Source: Devosia sp. 1566 (GTDB lineage: Bacteria; Pseudomonadota; Alphaproteobacteria; Rhizobiales; Devosiaceae). Taken from it: a stretch of 64,000 nt of DNA. The notes under the pieces are model-generated. The model worked only from the letters and a program-made list of their open reading frames with translations, did not search any database and was not told where the DNA came from. The stretch lies in NCBI RefSeq assembly GCF_004005995.1, contig NZ_CP034767.1:2232001-2296000 (forward strand), given 5' to 3'. This document shows, piece by piece, positions 1 to 7,263 of this stretch. Position 1 is the first letter of the stretch, and every line of letters starts with the position of its first letter. The translations under genes and the position numbers were made by a program.

Positions 1-681
1 GGCCTGCGGCCCGGCATTGATCACGCCGCCACCGGTATAAAACACCGGGCGCTCGGCCTTGAGCATCATGTCGACAGCAGCCTCGATCGCGGCGATGTCC
101 CCATCCACCTGCGGGCGATAGCTGCGCTGGCGCAGGCTCTGCGCGTCCGGCTTGTAGTAGGTGCCTAGTGCAAACTGCACATCCTTGGGAATATCGATCA
201 CCACCGGGCCGGGCCGGCCGGTCGTCGCGATCAGGAACGCTTCATGCAGCACCCGCGGCAGGTCCTCGATGCGCTTCACCAGATAATTGTGCTTGGTGCA
301 GGAGCGGGTGATCCCCACCGTGTCGCATTCCTGGAACGCGTCGGTGCCGATCAGCGAGGTCGGCACCTGGGCGGTGATGCACACCAGCGGAATGGAATCG
401 AGCAGCGCATCGGTCAATCCGGTGATCGCGTTGGTCACCCCCGGGCCCGAGGTCACCAGCACCACGCCCGGCTTGCCGGTCGAGCGGGCATAGCCCTCGG
501 CCATATGGGTCGCGCCCTGTTCGTGGCGCACGAGGATATGCTGGATCACATCCTGCTGGAACATCGCGTCATAGATCGGCAGCGCCGCGCCACCGGGATA
601 GCCAAAGATATGCTCGACACCCTGATCGGTTAGCGCCTGGATCACCATCTCGGCGCCCGTCATCTTCTCGTGTTCCGCCAT
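1..681 (-). CDS. ilvI: Acetolactate synthase large subunit, partial (3' end beyond window)
   Basis: Catalyses the first common step of valine, leucine and isoleucine synthesis, condensing pyruvate with pyruvate or 2-oxobutyrate using thiamine diphosphate (known for the family). The 227 visible codons cover the N-terminal ThDP-binding domain. They show the FGYPGGA motif near residue 27 and RHEQGATHMAEGYAR, whose Glu activates ThDP. SGPGVTNAITG and the Gln-rich dimer region follow, then the start of the central domain. The start MAEHEKMTG is preceded by AAGGAG. The gene runs off the left edge, so the rest of the subunit and any ilvH cannot be seen. A leader peptide and terminator upstream show control by attenuation. 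Confidence 0.95.
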   Translation of the reverse strand, partial: MAEHEKMTGAEMVIQALTDQGVEHIFGYPGGAALPIYDAMFQQDVIQHILVRHEQGATHMAEGYARSTGKPGVVLVTSGPGVTNAITGLTDALLDSIPLVCITAQVPTSLIGTDAFQECDTVGITRSCTKHNYLVKRIEDLPRVLHEAFLIATTGRPGPVVIDIPKDVQFALGTYYKPDAQSLRQRSYRPQVDGDIAAIEAAVDMMLKAERPVFYTGGGVINAGPQA

Positions 682-752
682 CTTGCTTGCTCCTTGGTTG
701 CCCCACCGGGCCGTTCGGTTCCGCCCCTCCGCCCCGGCGGAAAATGGGCAAT

Positions 753-774
753 AAAAAAGGCCCCGTTTGGGACC
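753..774 (-). terminator. ilv attenuator terminator
   Basis: Read on the minus strand, GGTCCC-AAAC-GGGGCC forms a 6-bp hairpin directly followed by TTTTTT. It lies between the leader peptide and the ilvI start, the expected position for an attenuator. Terminator type is seen in the sequence; conditional use is inferred from the leader peptide. Confidence 0.85.
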
Positions 775-781
775 TGTTTTC

Positions 782-829
782 GGCGCATCAGCATTCGCGC
801 GGGATGTTATCCCACGTCGCCGATGCGCC
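782..829 (-). promoter_or_regulatory. ilv leader RNA pause/anti-attenuation hairpin
   Basis: Perfect 8-bp arms GGCGCATC and GATGCGCC enclose an inner GGGAT/ATCCC hairpin that contains the leader stop codon. The upstream arm lies within the last codons of the leader peptide, so ribosome position would decide whether this stem forms. This is the layout of a classical amino-acid attenuator. The alternative (antiterminator) pairing was not worked out. Confidence 0.7.
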
Positions 830-857
830 AGCCTACTACGAGAATGAGTGCCCGCAC
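807..857 (-). CDS. ilvL: ilv operon leader peptide (16 codons)
   Basis: A GTG-started 16-codon frame reads VRALILVVGWRIGDVG then TAA. Five of its first eight residues are branched-chain (L, I, L, V, V) and an Ile and a Val follow. A strong ribosome site, GGAGAGG, sits 4 bases before the GTG. Its stop lies inside the hairpin ahead of the attenuator terminator. By analogy with ilv and leu leaders, stalling at Leu/Ile/Val codons when charged tRNA is scarce would prevent termination. The family role is known; its operation here is inferred. Confidence 0.85.
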   Translation of the reverse strand: MRALILVVGWRIGDVG

Positions 858-885
858 GGGACCTCTCCATAAAAAAGTTGGTTTG

Positions 886-914
886 TTTCTAGCCCCTCGC
901 CCGAAATCGGTCAA
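886..914 (-). promoter_or_regulatory. ilv leader/ilvI promoter
   Basis: Minus-strand TTGACC (-35) is followed by a 17-base spacer and TAGAAA (-10). The predicted transcript start, near 879, leaves about 20 bases before the leader peptide start. Spacing and the -35 match are good, and the site is in the right place for the attenuator. Confidence 0.7.
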
Positions 915-951
915 GCGGGCAAATGCCATCGCCCGAGCCGGGCACAAAAAC

Positions 952-977
952 AAAAAAGGCTCCCCGGAGGGAGCCTT
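952..977 (-). terminator. Terminator of first cold-shock gene
   Basis: Minus-strand AAAGGCTCCC-TCC-GGGGAGCC followed by TTTTTTG is a rho-independent terminator 22 bases after the cold-shock stop codon. Confidence 0.9.
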
Positions 978-999
978 TCCAGATCCGATAAGGGATCGC

Positions 1000-1212
1000 T
1001 TAGTTGTCGAGCAGGGTCAGGTTCGTTGCTGAAACCTTGCCATCGCGGCCGGTCTCGAGCTCGTAGGTGACCTTGTCGCCTTCATACAGGCCCTGCAGGC
1101 CCGAACGCTGAACGGCGGAGATGTGCACGAATGCGTCCTGGCCGCCATTCTCAGGCGAAATGAAGCCGAAGCCCTTGGTGGTGTTGAAAAACTTAACGGT
1201 ACCGGTGATCAT
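1000..1212 (-). CDS. cspA: Cold-shock protein, first copy (70 aa)
   Basis: A small single-stranded nucleic acid-binding protein that melts RNA structure, by family knowledge. It is a single OB-fold with RNP1 (KGFGFI) and RNP2 (DAFVHIS), about the usual CspA length. The start MITGTVKFF is preceded by AAAAGGG; an upstream in-frame ATG at 1263 lies in the leader and has no ribosome site. It is nearly identical to the copy at 1498-1713: the core differs only at two residues after PENG and the ends vary. It has its own promoter, a ~150-nt leader and its own terminator, so each copy is a separate transcription unit. Confidence 0.95.
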   Translation of the reverse strand: MITGTVKFFNTTKGFGFISPENGGQDAFVHISAVQRSGLQGLYEGDKVTYELETGRDGKVSATNLTLLDN

Positions 1213-1362
1213 GGCTGACCCTTTTCTGTGTGCTCTCGCCGCGGCGAACGAGCCGTTGCCCATGACAACATGTCGGTGGGCGCATACACGTTCGCAAGTT
1301 GAGCAGGTAGCCAGGCCGAAATTCGGCAGATCAGGCAGCCGACGTAGGCTGTAAAACGTATG
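1213..1362 (-). promoter_or_regulatory. Long 5' leader of first cold-shock gene
   Basis: About 150 transcribed bases precede the start codon if transcription begins at CATACGTT (1355-1362). Blocks shared with the second csp leader are CATACGTT at the 5' end, TGGCTACCT at 1305-1313 (about 49 bases in), and CGCCGCGGCG at 1237-1246 just before the ribosome site. cspA mRNAs of other proteobacteria carry comparable temperature-responsive leaders; this function is inferred here. Confidence 0.6.
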
Positions 1363-1367
1363 CCTGC

Positions 1368-1396
1368 CTTATGCACGGAACTGAAGAAAAAGTAAA
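1368..1396 (-). promoter_or_regulatory. Promoter of first cold-shock gene
   Basis: Minus-strand TTTACT, 17-base spacer, CATAAG. The elements are weak on their own, but the same CATACGTT start sequence lies 5-6 bases after the -10 in both csp genes, which supports the assignment. Confidence 0.5.
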
Positions 1397-1448
1397 GCCC
1401 CCGGGGCGCTAGCGGTATCGGCATGGCGAACGGCGCTCTGCGGCGGGA

Positions 1449-1474
1449 CAAAAAAGGCCCCGCTACCGGGGCCT
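1449..1474 (-). terminator. Terminator of second cold-shock gene
   Basis: Minus-strand AAGGCCCCGGTAGCGGGGCC then TTTTTTG, a rho-independent hairpin 24 bases past the stop codon of the second cold-shock gene. Confidence 0.9.
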
Positions 1475-1497
1475 TCCGAAACTCGAACCTGTTGAGT

Positions 1498-1713
1498 TTA
1501 GCTCAGCAGGGTCAGGTTGGTGGCGGAAACCTTGCCGTCACGGCCGGTCTCGAGTTCATAGGTCACCTTGTCGCCTTCATACAGGCCCTGCAGGCCCGAA
1601 CGCTGGACGGCGGAGATGTGGACAAACGCGTCCTTCTCACCATTTTCTGGCGAGATGAAGCCGAAGCCCTTGGTGGTGTTGAAGAATTTCACGGTACCGG
1701 TGATTGCGGCCAT
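1498..1713 (-). CDS. Cold-shock protein, second copy (71 aa)
   Basis: A single cold-shock domain with RNP1 KGFGFI and RNP2 DAFVHIS. It is almost identical to the protein at 1000-1212, differing by EK for GQ after PENG and at both termini. Start MAAITG follows GAGGATC about 8 bases upstream; an in-frame ATG seven codons earlier overlaps that site and is less likely. The near-identity in DNA as well as protein points to recent duplication or gene conversion. Promoter, long leader and terminator are separate from the first copy, so the two could be induced differently. Confidence 0.95.
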   Translation of the reverse strand: MAAITGTVKFFNTTKGFGFISPENGEKDAFVHISAVQRSGLQGLYEGDKVTYELETGRDGKVSATNLTLLS

Positions 1714-1864
1714 GGAATTTGATCCTCGTAACAAGTGGTCGCCGCCGCGGCGGCTAAGGGTTGAATACGGGCGGGAAAGCCCGGTCTAACGATTCACAGT
1801 CAGGAGGTAGCCAAGTTTCCGGCACGCCGGTGATTGGATTAGCGCAAGACGAGTGTAACGTATG
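1714..1864 (-). promoter_or_regulatory. Long 5' leader of second cold-shock gene
   Basis: About 151 bases run from the predicted start (CATACGTT, 1857-1864) to the ATG. It shares three blocks with the first csp leader at nearly the same offsets: CATACGTT, TGGCTACCT at 1805-1813, and CGCCGCGGCG at 1743-1752. The rest has diverged, so the blocks look selected rather than simply recently copied. Confidence 0.6.
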
Positions 1865-1870
1865 TTGTGA

Positions 1871-1899
1871 AATATGCCGCGCCCGCAAACAAATTTCAA
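1871..1899 (-). promoter_or_regulatory. Promoter of second cold-shock gene
   Basis: Minus-strand TTGAAA (-35), 17-base spacer, CATATT (-10). The conserved CATACGTT begins 7 bases after the -10, where transcription should start. Confidence 0.6.
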
Positions 1900-1905
1900 G
1901 TCCTT

Positions 1906-1949
1906 CATAAACAAAGACACTCGGCCCGGGAGGGACTCCGGACCGAGTG
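1906..1949 (-). terminator. Terminator after the glycine-zipper lipoprotein gene
   Basis: Twelve-base arms (1918-1929 and 1938-1949) pair fully apart from one G-U, with an 8-base loop. On the minus strand they are followed by TCTTTGTTT. It lies 48 bases beyond the lipoprotein stop codon. Confidence 0.7.
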
Positions 1950-1997
1950 TTGGCGCCCCGAGGGGCGCGCGCCGCATGGGGCGATGCGGCGACCTGT

Positions 1998-2270
1998 TTA
2001 GCCGCGTGGGCAAACGTCCTTGTACCGGCCGCCATTGCGGTTTTCGTACCAGCACATATTGTTGTCGCCGTCGACACGACCGAGGACATTGCCGGCGGCT
2101 GCGCCGACCACGCCGCCAATGCCTGCGCCGACAGCCGCACCGGCAACGCTACCGGTGGCAACAGCGCCGGTAACAGCGCCTACGCCTGCGCCGACAGCAG
2201 CACCCTCTTGTGTGGCAGTGCACGCAGCCAGCGACAGGGTGGTAGCGGCGATGATCAGAAACTTATGCAT
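1998..2270 (-). CDS. Glycine-zipper lipoprotein (90 aa)
   Basis: A small predicted lipoprotein. MHKFLIIAATTLSLAAC ends in a lipobox with Cys17 as the lipidation site. Residues ~25-65 are an alternating Gly/Ala/Val stretch (GAGVGAVTGAV, GAAVGAGIGG) typical of glycine-zipper outer-membrane or periplasmic proteins that insert in or pack against membranes. The C-terminus is charged and aromatic with one Cys pair (MCWYENR, KDVCPRG). GGAGGG precedes the chosen ATG; an upstream in-frame ATG at 2330 would bury the signal peptide. The precise role is unknown. Confidence 0.85.
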   Translation of the reverse strand: MHKFLIIAATTLSLAACTATQEGAAVGAGVGAVTGAVATGSVAGAAVGAGIGGVVGAAAGNVLGRVDGDNNMCWYENRNGGRYKDVCPRG

Positions 2271-2342
2271 GGAAAACCCTCCAGGTACTATCGGAGGAGC
2301 AAATGCACGATTGAGTGATTGGTTCCGCACAAATCTGCATTC

Positions 2343-2726
2343 CTAGATTTTTTCTTCCGGCGCCCTACGCGCCAGTGCGGCAAGGCTGATCGCGACCCAG
2401 CCGCCGATCATTCCGATCCCGCCCATCGGTGCCGCGCCGGGAAAGGCGCCCTGCCCCAGCCATTCCCGCACGCCCAGGTCCAGCACAAACAGGCCCGTGC
2501 CCATGGCCAGCAATGCTCCCGCCGCACCCAGGATTCGCCCGCGCCCCGCCAGCCCAAGCGCCAGCAGCGCGGGGCCATGGGCGAGGCACACCGCAGCGAT
2601 TGCCTCGATGTTGCGGGACCCGCCAGCATGCGAGGCACCCGCAGCCGCAGCAACGCCAATCGCTCCTACAACTCCAGCCCCCGCCAACAATAACCGCGCC
2701 AGAACGCCACCTTGCACCATCGTCAT
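2343..2726 (-). CDS. DUF423 family inner-membrane protein (127 aa)
   Basis: A predicted four-helix membrane protein resembling DUF423 (YgdD-like). It has an N-terminal helix with GVVGAIGVAAAAGASHAGG, a second helix around ALLALGLAGRGR, a third (GTGLFVLDLG), and a final GG..M.GGW segment followed by a helix, the usual DUF423 end. Length fits the family. GGAG lies 6 bases before the start. Function is unknown for the family. It is divergent from the MATE gene, whose start is about 70 bases away. Confidence 0.75.
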   Translation of the reverse strand: MTMVQGGVLARLLLAGAGVVGAIGVAAAAGASHAGGSRNIEAIAAVCLAHGPALLALGLAGRGRILGAAGALLAMGTGLFVLDLGVREWLGQGAFPGAAPMGGIGMIGGWVAISLAALARRAPEEKI

Positions 2727-2796
2727 TTCCCTCTCCGCTCTTTCACCTCATCCTGTGATGGGCTAGAGCATGCGCCCGCGAGTAGGACGAAATCAC

Positions 2797-4209
2797 ATGA
2801 GCGAGCAAATCACGGTTGTGGCCAACGCCACCGCTGCACCTGAGCCCGTGCGCGTCAGCTGGATTGCCGAACTGCGCGCCACCTTTGCCCTCGCCTGGCC
2901 GCTGGTGATCGCACAGCTGGCGCAAAACGCGCTTGCGACCACCGATGTCATCATGCTGGGCTGGCTGGGTCCGAGCCAGCTGGCGGCTGGTACCCTTGCG
3001 ACGACTTTCCTGATGCCTTTTCTCGTTGGCGGTATCGGTCTGGTTGGCGCGGTAGCGCCCCTCGTGGCCCAGGCGCGCGGCGCCCGTGACACCCGCTCCA
3101 TCCGCCATATCGTGCGCCAGGGCCTGTGGGCCGCGGCTATTCTGGCCCTCGTGCTCACGCCCATTATCTGGCAGATCCGGCCGGTCTTTGCCTTGTTGGG
3201 GCAAGATCCCGCGGCAACGCTTCTTGCCGAAGAATACATCCATGTGGCCATCTGGCTGCTGTTTCCCGCCCTTGGCATTGTCGCGTTCCGCTCGCTGCTC
3301 GCCGCGTTTGATGCCACGCGCGTCGTGCTGCTGATCACCGTTGGCGGGGTCGTGGTCAACGCCCTCGCCAACTATGGCCTGATCTTTGGCAATTGGGGCT
3401 TGCCGCGGCTGGAGCTGCGCGGCGCTGCCCTTGCAACCCTTTTGACCAATATCGTCATGTTCACCGCCATGGCGATCTTTGTGCTGCGCCACCGCCGCTT
3501 CCGCCGCCTGCATCTGCTGCATCGCCTTTGGGCCGCGGACTGGAAGCGCCTCGGGCAGATTTTCCGCGTCGGCACGCCGATCGGCATCACCGTCCTGGCC
3601 GAAGTGGGCCTCTTCACGGCCAGCGCCTTGCTGATGGGCCGGCTCGGCACTGATGAAGTCGCCGCCCACGCCATTGCCCTGCAATGCGCTTCCACGGCTT
3701 TCATGGTGCCGCTGGGCCTCGGCACCGCCGCCACCGTCCGGGTCGGTCATGCCTTCGGTCGCGGCGACCCCATTGGCATCGCTCGCTCAGGCTGGACTGC
3801 CTTTGGCCTTGGCACCGGCTTCATGGCCTGCTCGGCCCTCGTTTTCCTGGCGTTTGGCCCCGCTATTGTCACCATCTTCCTCGACCCTGACCAGCCGGCC
3901 AACCACAATGCGCTTGCCCTTGCCGCCAGCTTCGTCGCGGTCGCCGGCTTGTTCCAGATCGTCGATGGCGCCCAGGTCGTGGCGGCGCACGCACTGCGTG
4001 GCCTTAGCGACACCAAAATCCCCATGGTTGTGGCCATCATCGGCTATTGGCTGGTCGGCATGCCAGTGGCCTATCTTCTTGGTTTCACCTTTGACATGCG
4101 CGGGGTCGGCATCTGGATCGGCTTGGCCGTGGGGCTTGGCTTTGTGGCGGTGGTTCTGGTTGCCCGCTTTGCCATGCGCGAACGACTAGGGCTCTTGCGT
4201 CCCCGCTAG
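2797..4209 (+). CDS. MATE family multidrug/cation antiporter (470 aa)
   Basis: An inner-membrane exporter that uses a Na+ or H+ gradient to expel cationic drugs or metabolites, by family knowledge. It shows about twelve hydrophobic segments in two repeats. The first begins with AWPLVIAQLAQNALATTDVIMLGWLG, a typical NorM/DinF-type start, and the second after residue ~240 with IFRVGTPIGITVLAEVGLF. Length matches NorM. AGGA lies 9 bases before the chosen ATG; an in-frame ATG at 2770 lacks a ribosome site. Substrate cannot be read from the sequence. Confidence 0.9.
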   Translation: MSEQITVVANATAAPEPVRVSWIAELRATFALAWPLVIAQLAQNALATTDVIMLGWLGPSQLAAGTLATTFLMPFLVGGIGLVGAVAPLVAQARGARDTRSIRHIVRQGLWAAAILALVLTPIIWQIRPVFALLGQDPAATLLAEEYIHVAIWLLFPALGIVAFRSLLAAFDATRVVLLITVGGVVVNALANYGLIFGNWGLPRLELRGAALATLLTNIVMFTAMAIFVLRHRRFRRLHLLHRLWAADWKRLGQIFRVGTPIGITVLAEVGLFTASALLMGRLGTDEVAAHAIALQCASTAFMVPLGLGTAATVRVGHAFGRGDPIGIARSGWTAFGLGTGFMACSALVFLAFGPAIVTIFLDPDQPANHNALALAASFVAVAGLFQIVDGAQVVAAHALRGLSDTKIPMVVAIIGYWLVGMPVAYLLGFTFDMRGVGIWIGLAVGLGFVAVVLVARFAMRERLGLLRPR

Positions 4210-4267
4210 ATCCGCTGCACGCGCAGCGTGCTGGCGCCCCGCCCCACGCTCCGGCGTGCTGGCGACC

Positions 4268-5152
4268 TTAACTGGCGCGACGCGGCCAATCGGCGAAGCG
4301 GTTGCGAAACCAGGTCCGTTGCCGCTTGGCATATTGCTGGGTGGCGATCGTCGCCAGCCGCACCGCCTCTTCCTTGCTGCTGCGGCCCTCGAGCCAGTCG
4401 CCGATCTCGGGCACCCCGATAGCCTTCATCACCGGCAAGGAAGGGTCGAGCTCCTGGGCACGCAGCGCCTGCACTTCTTCCACTGCCCCGCTCTCGAACA
4501 TCGCCGCAAACCGGCGCGCAATGCGCTCGCGCAACACCTGCCGGTCCGGATCAAGCACCATGCGCTCCACTTCAAACCCACCGAGCAGCGCCGCCTGCGG
4601 CGCATCCTGAAAGCTCGACAAGGTCCGCCCCGTCGCGCGCTTGACCGCCAGCGCCCGCGTCAGCCGCTGCGGATCGGCCACCCCGAGCCGGGCCGCACTC
4701 ACCGGATCCTCTGCCTCCAGCAAAGCGAGCCTTCCGGCGGCGTCGAGCGCTTGAATCTCTTGTTGAACTTGAAGCACCAGTTCGGCCGCAATCGGGGGAA
4801 TATCGGCGAATCCATTCAGCAGCGCATCGAAGTAAAGCCCTGTGCCGCCCACAAAAAACAGCGCCCGCTCCGGATCGATTTCCTCTGTCACTTGCCGCAC
4901 CGCTCCCAGCCACTGGCCGGTGGAAAACCGGACCCGCGCCGGCACCACGCCATAGAGCCGATGCTCCGCCAGTGCCTCCTCATCGGCGCTCGGACGGGCC
5001 GTCACCACCCGCAAGGTGTCATAGACCTGCATGGCATCGGTATTGATGATCACGCCCCCCTGCGCCCGGGCAAGCTCGAGCGCCAAGGCCGACTTGCCGC
5101 TCGCGGTTGGACCCGCTATCAAAACGGCGCGCCTACGGCCCTTCACTCCCAT
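4268..5152 (-). CDS. miaA: tRNA dimethylallyltransferase (294 aa)
   Basis: Transfers a dimethylallyl group to N6 of A37 in tRNAs that read codons starting with U (family knowledge). The P-loop GPTASGKS is at residues ~14-21. The substrate-contact region INTDAMQVYDTL and the GGTGLYFDALL motif follow, and the length is normal. GGGGAGGG abuts the ATG at 5150-5152; a GTG two codons later (5146) has better spacing and may be the true start. It is divergent from serB, with 24 bases between starts. Confidence 0.95.
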   Translation of the reverse strand: MGVKGRRRAVLIAGPTASGKSALALELARAQGGVIINTDAMQVYDTLRVVTARPSADEEALAEHRLYGVVPARVRFSTGQWLGAVRQVTEEIDPERALFFVGGTGLYFDALLNGFADIPPIAAELVLQVQQEIQALDAAGRLALLEAEDPVSAARLGVADPQRLTRALAVKRATGRTLSSFQDAPQAALLGGFEVERMVLDPDRQVLRERIARRFAAMFESGAVEEVQALRAQELDPSLPVMKAIGVPEIGDWLEGRSSKEEAVRLATIATQQYAKRQRTWFRNRFADWPRRAS

Positions 5153-5176
5153 CCCTCCCCGAGTTCGATACCAGCC

Positions 5177-6049
5177 ATGCCGGTTCTTTGCCTTATCGCC
5201 AATCCCGCCGACTCCGAACTCGATCCAAGCTTGGCAGAAGCCGTCCTGCGTCAAACCGGAGGCGAGCTCAACTGGCTCAATCACGGCATTGCCTGCGAGA
5301 TCATCGAGCCAAAGTCAACCGAAGCGCTGGAAGTCGCTCGCGCCGTCATCGGCACCCACGCCGTCGATGCCGCCCTCGTCCCCACCCAAGGCCGCCGCAA
5401 GCAGATCCTTCTCGCCGACATGGATTCCACCATGATCAACGAGGAATGCATCGACGAGCTCGCAGCCGCCCTCGGCATCAAGCCCCAGGTCGCCGAAATC
5501 ACCGAGCGCGCCATGCGCGGCGAACTCGATTTTGCCCAGGCGCTCGACACCCGCGTCGCCTTGCTGAAGGGGCTCGAGCGCAAGGTCATCGAAGAGGTCC
5601 GGCGCGAAGCCATCACCCTCGCCCCCGGCGGCCGCGCCCTTGTGCAAACCATGAAAGCCTATGGCGCCTATACCGCCCTTGTCTCAGGCGGCTTCACCAT
5701 CTTTGCCGATCATTTCGGCAAGCGCATCGGCTTCAATGAAGTGCTCGCCAATGTCCTGGAGTTCGATGGCGACCGCCTCACCGGCACGGTGCAAAAGCCC
5801 ATTGTCGACAAGGACACCAAGCGCACCAAGCTCGAAGCCCTCGCCGCCGAGCGTGGGCTCTCCCTCAGCCAGACCATGGCTGTCGGCGATGGCGCCAATG
5901 ATCTCGACATGATCCGCGCCGCTGGCATGGGCGTCGCCATCCACGCCAAGCCCGCCGTTGCGGCCGAAGCGGGCGTGCGGATCGATCATGGCGATCTCAC
6001 CGCCCTCCTCTATCTGCAGGGCTATACCGACGAGGACATCGTACGCTAA
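5177..6049 (+). CDS. serB: Phosphoserine phosphatase (290 aa)
   Basis: Dephosphorylates O-phosphoserine in the last step of serine synthesis. HAD-family motifs are clear: DMDSTMI (nucleophile and acid/base Asp) at ~82, SGGFT in the middle, K in the DKDTKRTK stretch, and GDGANDLDM near the end. The N-terminal ~75 residues form the small ACT-like domain common in alphaproteobacterial SerB. The start was chosen at MPVLCLIANP, which gives normal length; a much longer frame upstream overlaps miaA on the other strand and is not coding. A bidirectional terminator follows. Confidence 0.95.
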   Translation: MPVLCLIANPADSELDPSLAEAVLRQTGGELNWLNHGIACEIIEPKSTEALEVARAVIGTHAVDAALVPTQGRRKQILLADMDSTMINEECIDELAAALGIKPQVAEITERAMRGELDFAQALDTRVALLKGLERKVIEEVRREAITLAPGGRALVQTMKAYGAYTALVSGGFTIFADHFGKRIGFNEVLANVLEFDGDRLTGTVQKPIVDKDTKRTKLEALAAERGLSLSQTMAVGDGANDLDMIRAAGMGVAIHAKPAVAAEAGVRIDHGDLTALLYLQGYTDEDIVR

Positions 6050-6071
6050 CCCGCCCGCCACCTGCCCAACA

Positions 6072-6099
6072 AAAAACCCCCGCCGCTGGCGGGGGTTTT
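6072..6099. terminator. Bidirectional terminator between serB and hflC
   Basis: AAAACCCCCGCC-GCT-GGCGGGGGTTTTC is a GC-rich hairpin with A and T tracts on both sides. It lies between the stop codons of convergent serB and hflC and can serve both. Confidence 0.95.
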
Positions 6100-6120
6100 C
6101 GTTTCGCTATCCGGTGCCGC

Positions 6121-7260
6121 TTAGGGCGTCGGAGCCGCAGCGGGAGCCGGAGCCGGAGCCGCCGGTGCTTCGGGGGCGGGCGCTGCCGCAGGGGCGGTCT
6201 CGCCTTCCACTGGCGGCGGCACATCCGTGCCCACGGTCGGTGCCAGCTCGGAGCCATCGTCCAGCGTCAGGCTGGGCGTAGTGGCATCCTCGATCCCGAG
6301 GCCATCAAGGGCTGGGCCCTCGCTGGTCGGCACGGCCGGAACCGGTACCGGTGCAATCGGGGGCGCAAGGTTCGGATTGGCTGCCGGCAATTCGCCATTC
6401 GAGCCGAAATACCGGAAGAACTCGCTTTCGGGCGACAGCACCATCGTCGTGCCCGTATTGGACAGCGCCGTCCGGTACGATTCCATCGAGCGATAGAACT
6501 CGAAGAACTCGGGATCCTGCCCATAGGCGGCAGCAAAGATCCGGTTCCGGTCGGCGTCACCCGTACCACGGATGATCTCGGCGTCACGCGTTGCAGCGGC
6601 CACGATTTCCACGGCCTGACGATCGGCAATGGCGCGCAGCGACTGGGCCTGCTCCTGGCCGCGAGCCCGCAGCAATGCGGCCTCCGCCAAACGCTCGGCG
6701 CGCATCCGCTCATAGGTCCGCTCGGACACTTCAGCGGCAAGGTCGGTGCGCAGGATACGCACATCAACCACTTCGATGCCCAGCTCCGCCATATCGGGAC
6801 GGATCAGGTCACGGGCTTCCCGCATCATCTGCGGGCGCTGTTCGGACAGCGCCGCATTGAATTCACGCAAGCCATAAACCTGGCGCAGCGCTGCATCGAA
6901 GCGGGTGGCGATACGGCTTTCGGCAACCTGCAACTGGCCCAGCGCACGTTCACGGAACAGGCGCGGATCGGTGATCCGGTAGGTCAGGAACGCATCCACC
7001 TCGTAAAAGGCGCCGCCCGAAACCTGCACGGTCATGTCAGCAATATCCTGGCGCAGCAGCCGATCTTCGATGATCTGCACGCTATCCACGATATCGGTCG
7101 GGATCTTGAAATAGATGCCCGGTTCGGTGCGGATATCGGTGATCTGGCCAAAGCGCATCACGATAGCCTGGTCGCGCTCATTGACCACATAGATCGACGA
7201 GAACAACACATAAAGCGCGAGAACGACGGCAACGCCGATGACAATCAAACGGTTTTGCAT
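6121..7260 (-). CDS. hflC: HflC, FtsH protease modulator (379 aa)
   Basis: A membrane-anchored SPFH/band-7 protein that forms the HflKC complex around FtsH and limits its proteolysis of membrane proteins (family knowledge). It has an N-terminal helix (residues ~5-22), then the SPFH domain beginning VVNERDQAIVMRFGQI. A coiled coil around RMRAERLAEAALLRARGQEQ follows, then the DPEFFEFYRSMESYRTAL region. About 85 extra C-terminal residues are Pro/Ala-rich and low complexity; most HflC proteins end soon after the FRYFG region. It is 3 bases after hflK and surely co-transcribed. Confidence 0.95.
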   Translation of the reverse strand: MQNRLIVIGVAVVLALYVLFSSIYVVNERDQAIVMRFGQITDIRTEPGIYFKIPTDIVDSVQIIEDRLLRQDIADMTVQVSGGAFYEVDAFLTYRITDPRLFRERALGQLQVAESRIATRFDAALRQVYGLREFNAALSEQRPQMMREARDLIRPDMAELGIEVVDVRILRTDLAAEVSERTYERMRAERLAEAALLRARGQEQAQSLRAIADRQAVEIVAAATRDAEIIRGTGDADRNRIFAAAYGQDPEFFEFYRSMESYRTALSNTGTTMVLSPESEFFRYFGSNGELPAANPNLAPPIAPVPVPAVPTSEGPALDGLGIEDATTPSLTLDDGSELAPTVGTDVPPPVEGETAPAAAPAPEAPAAPAPAPAAAPTP

Positions 7261-7263
7261 GGC

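Noticed and set aside
2743..3750. Minus-strand open frame of 335 codons
   Set aside because: Antisense to the MATE gene, Gln/His/Arg-rich with no domain; a shadow frame.
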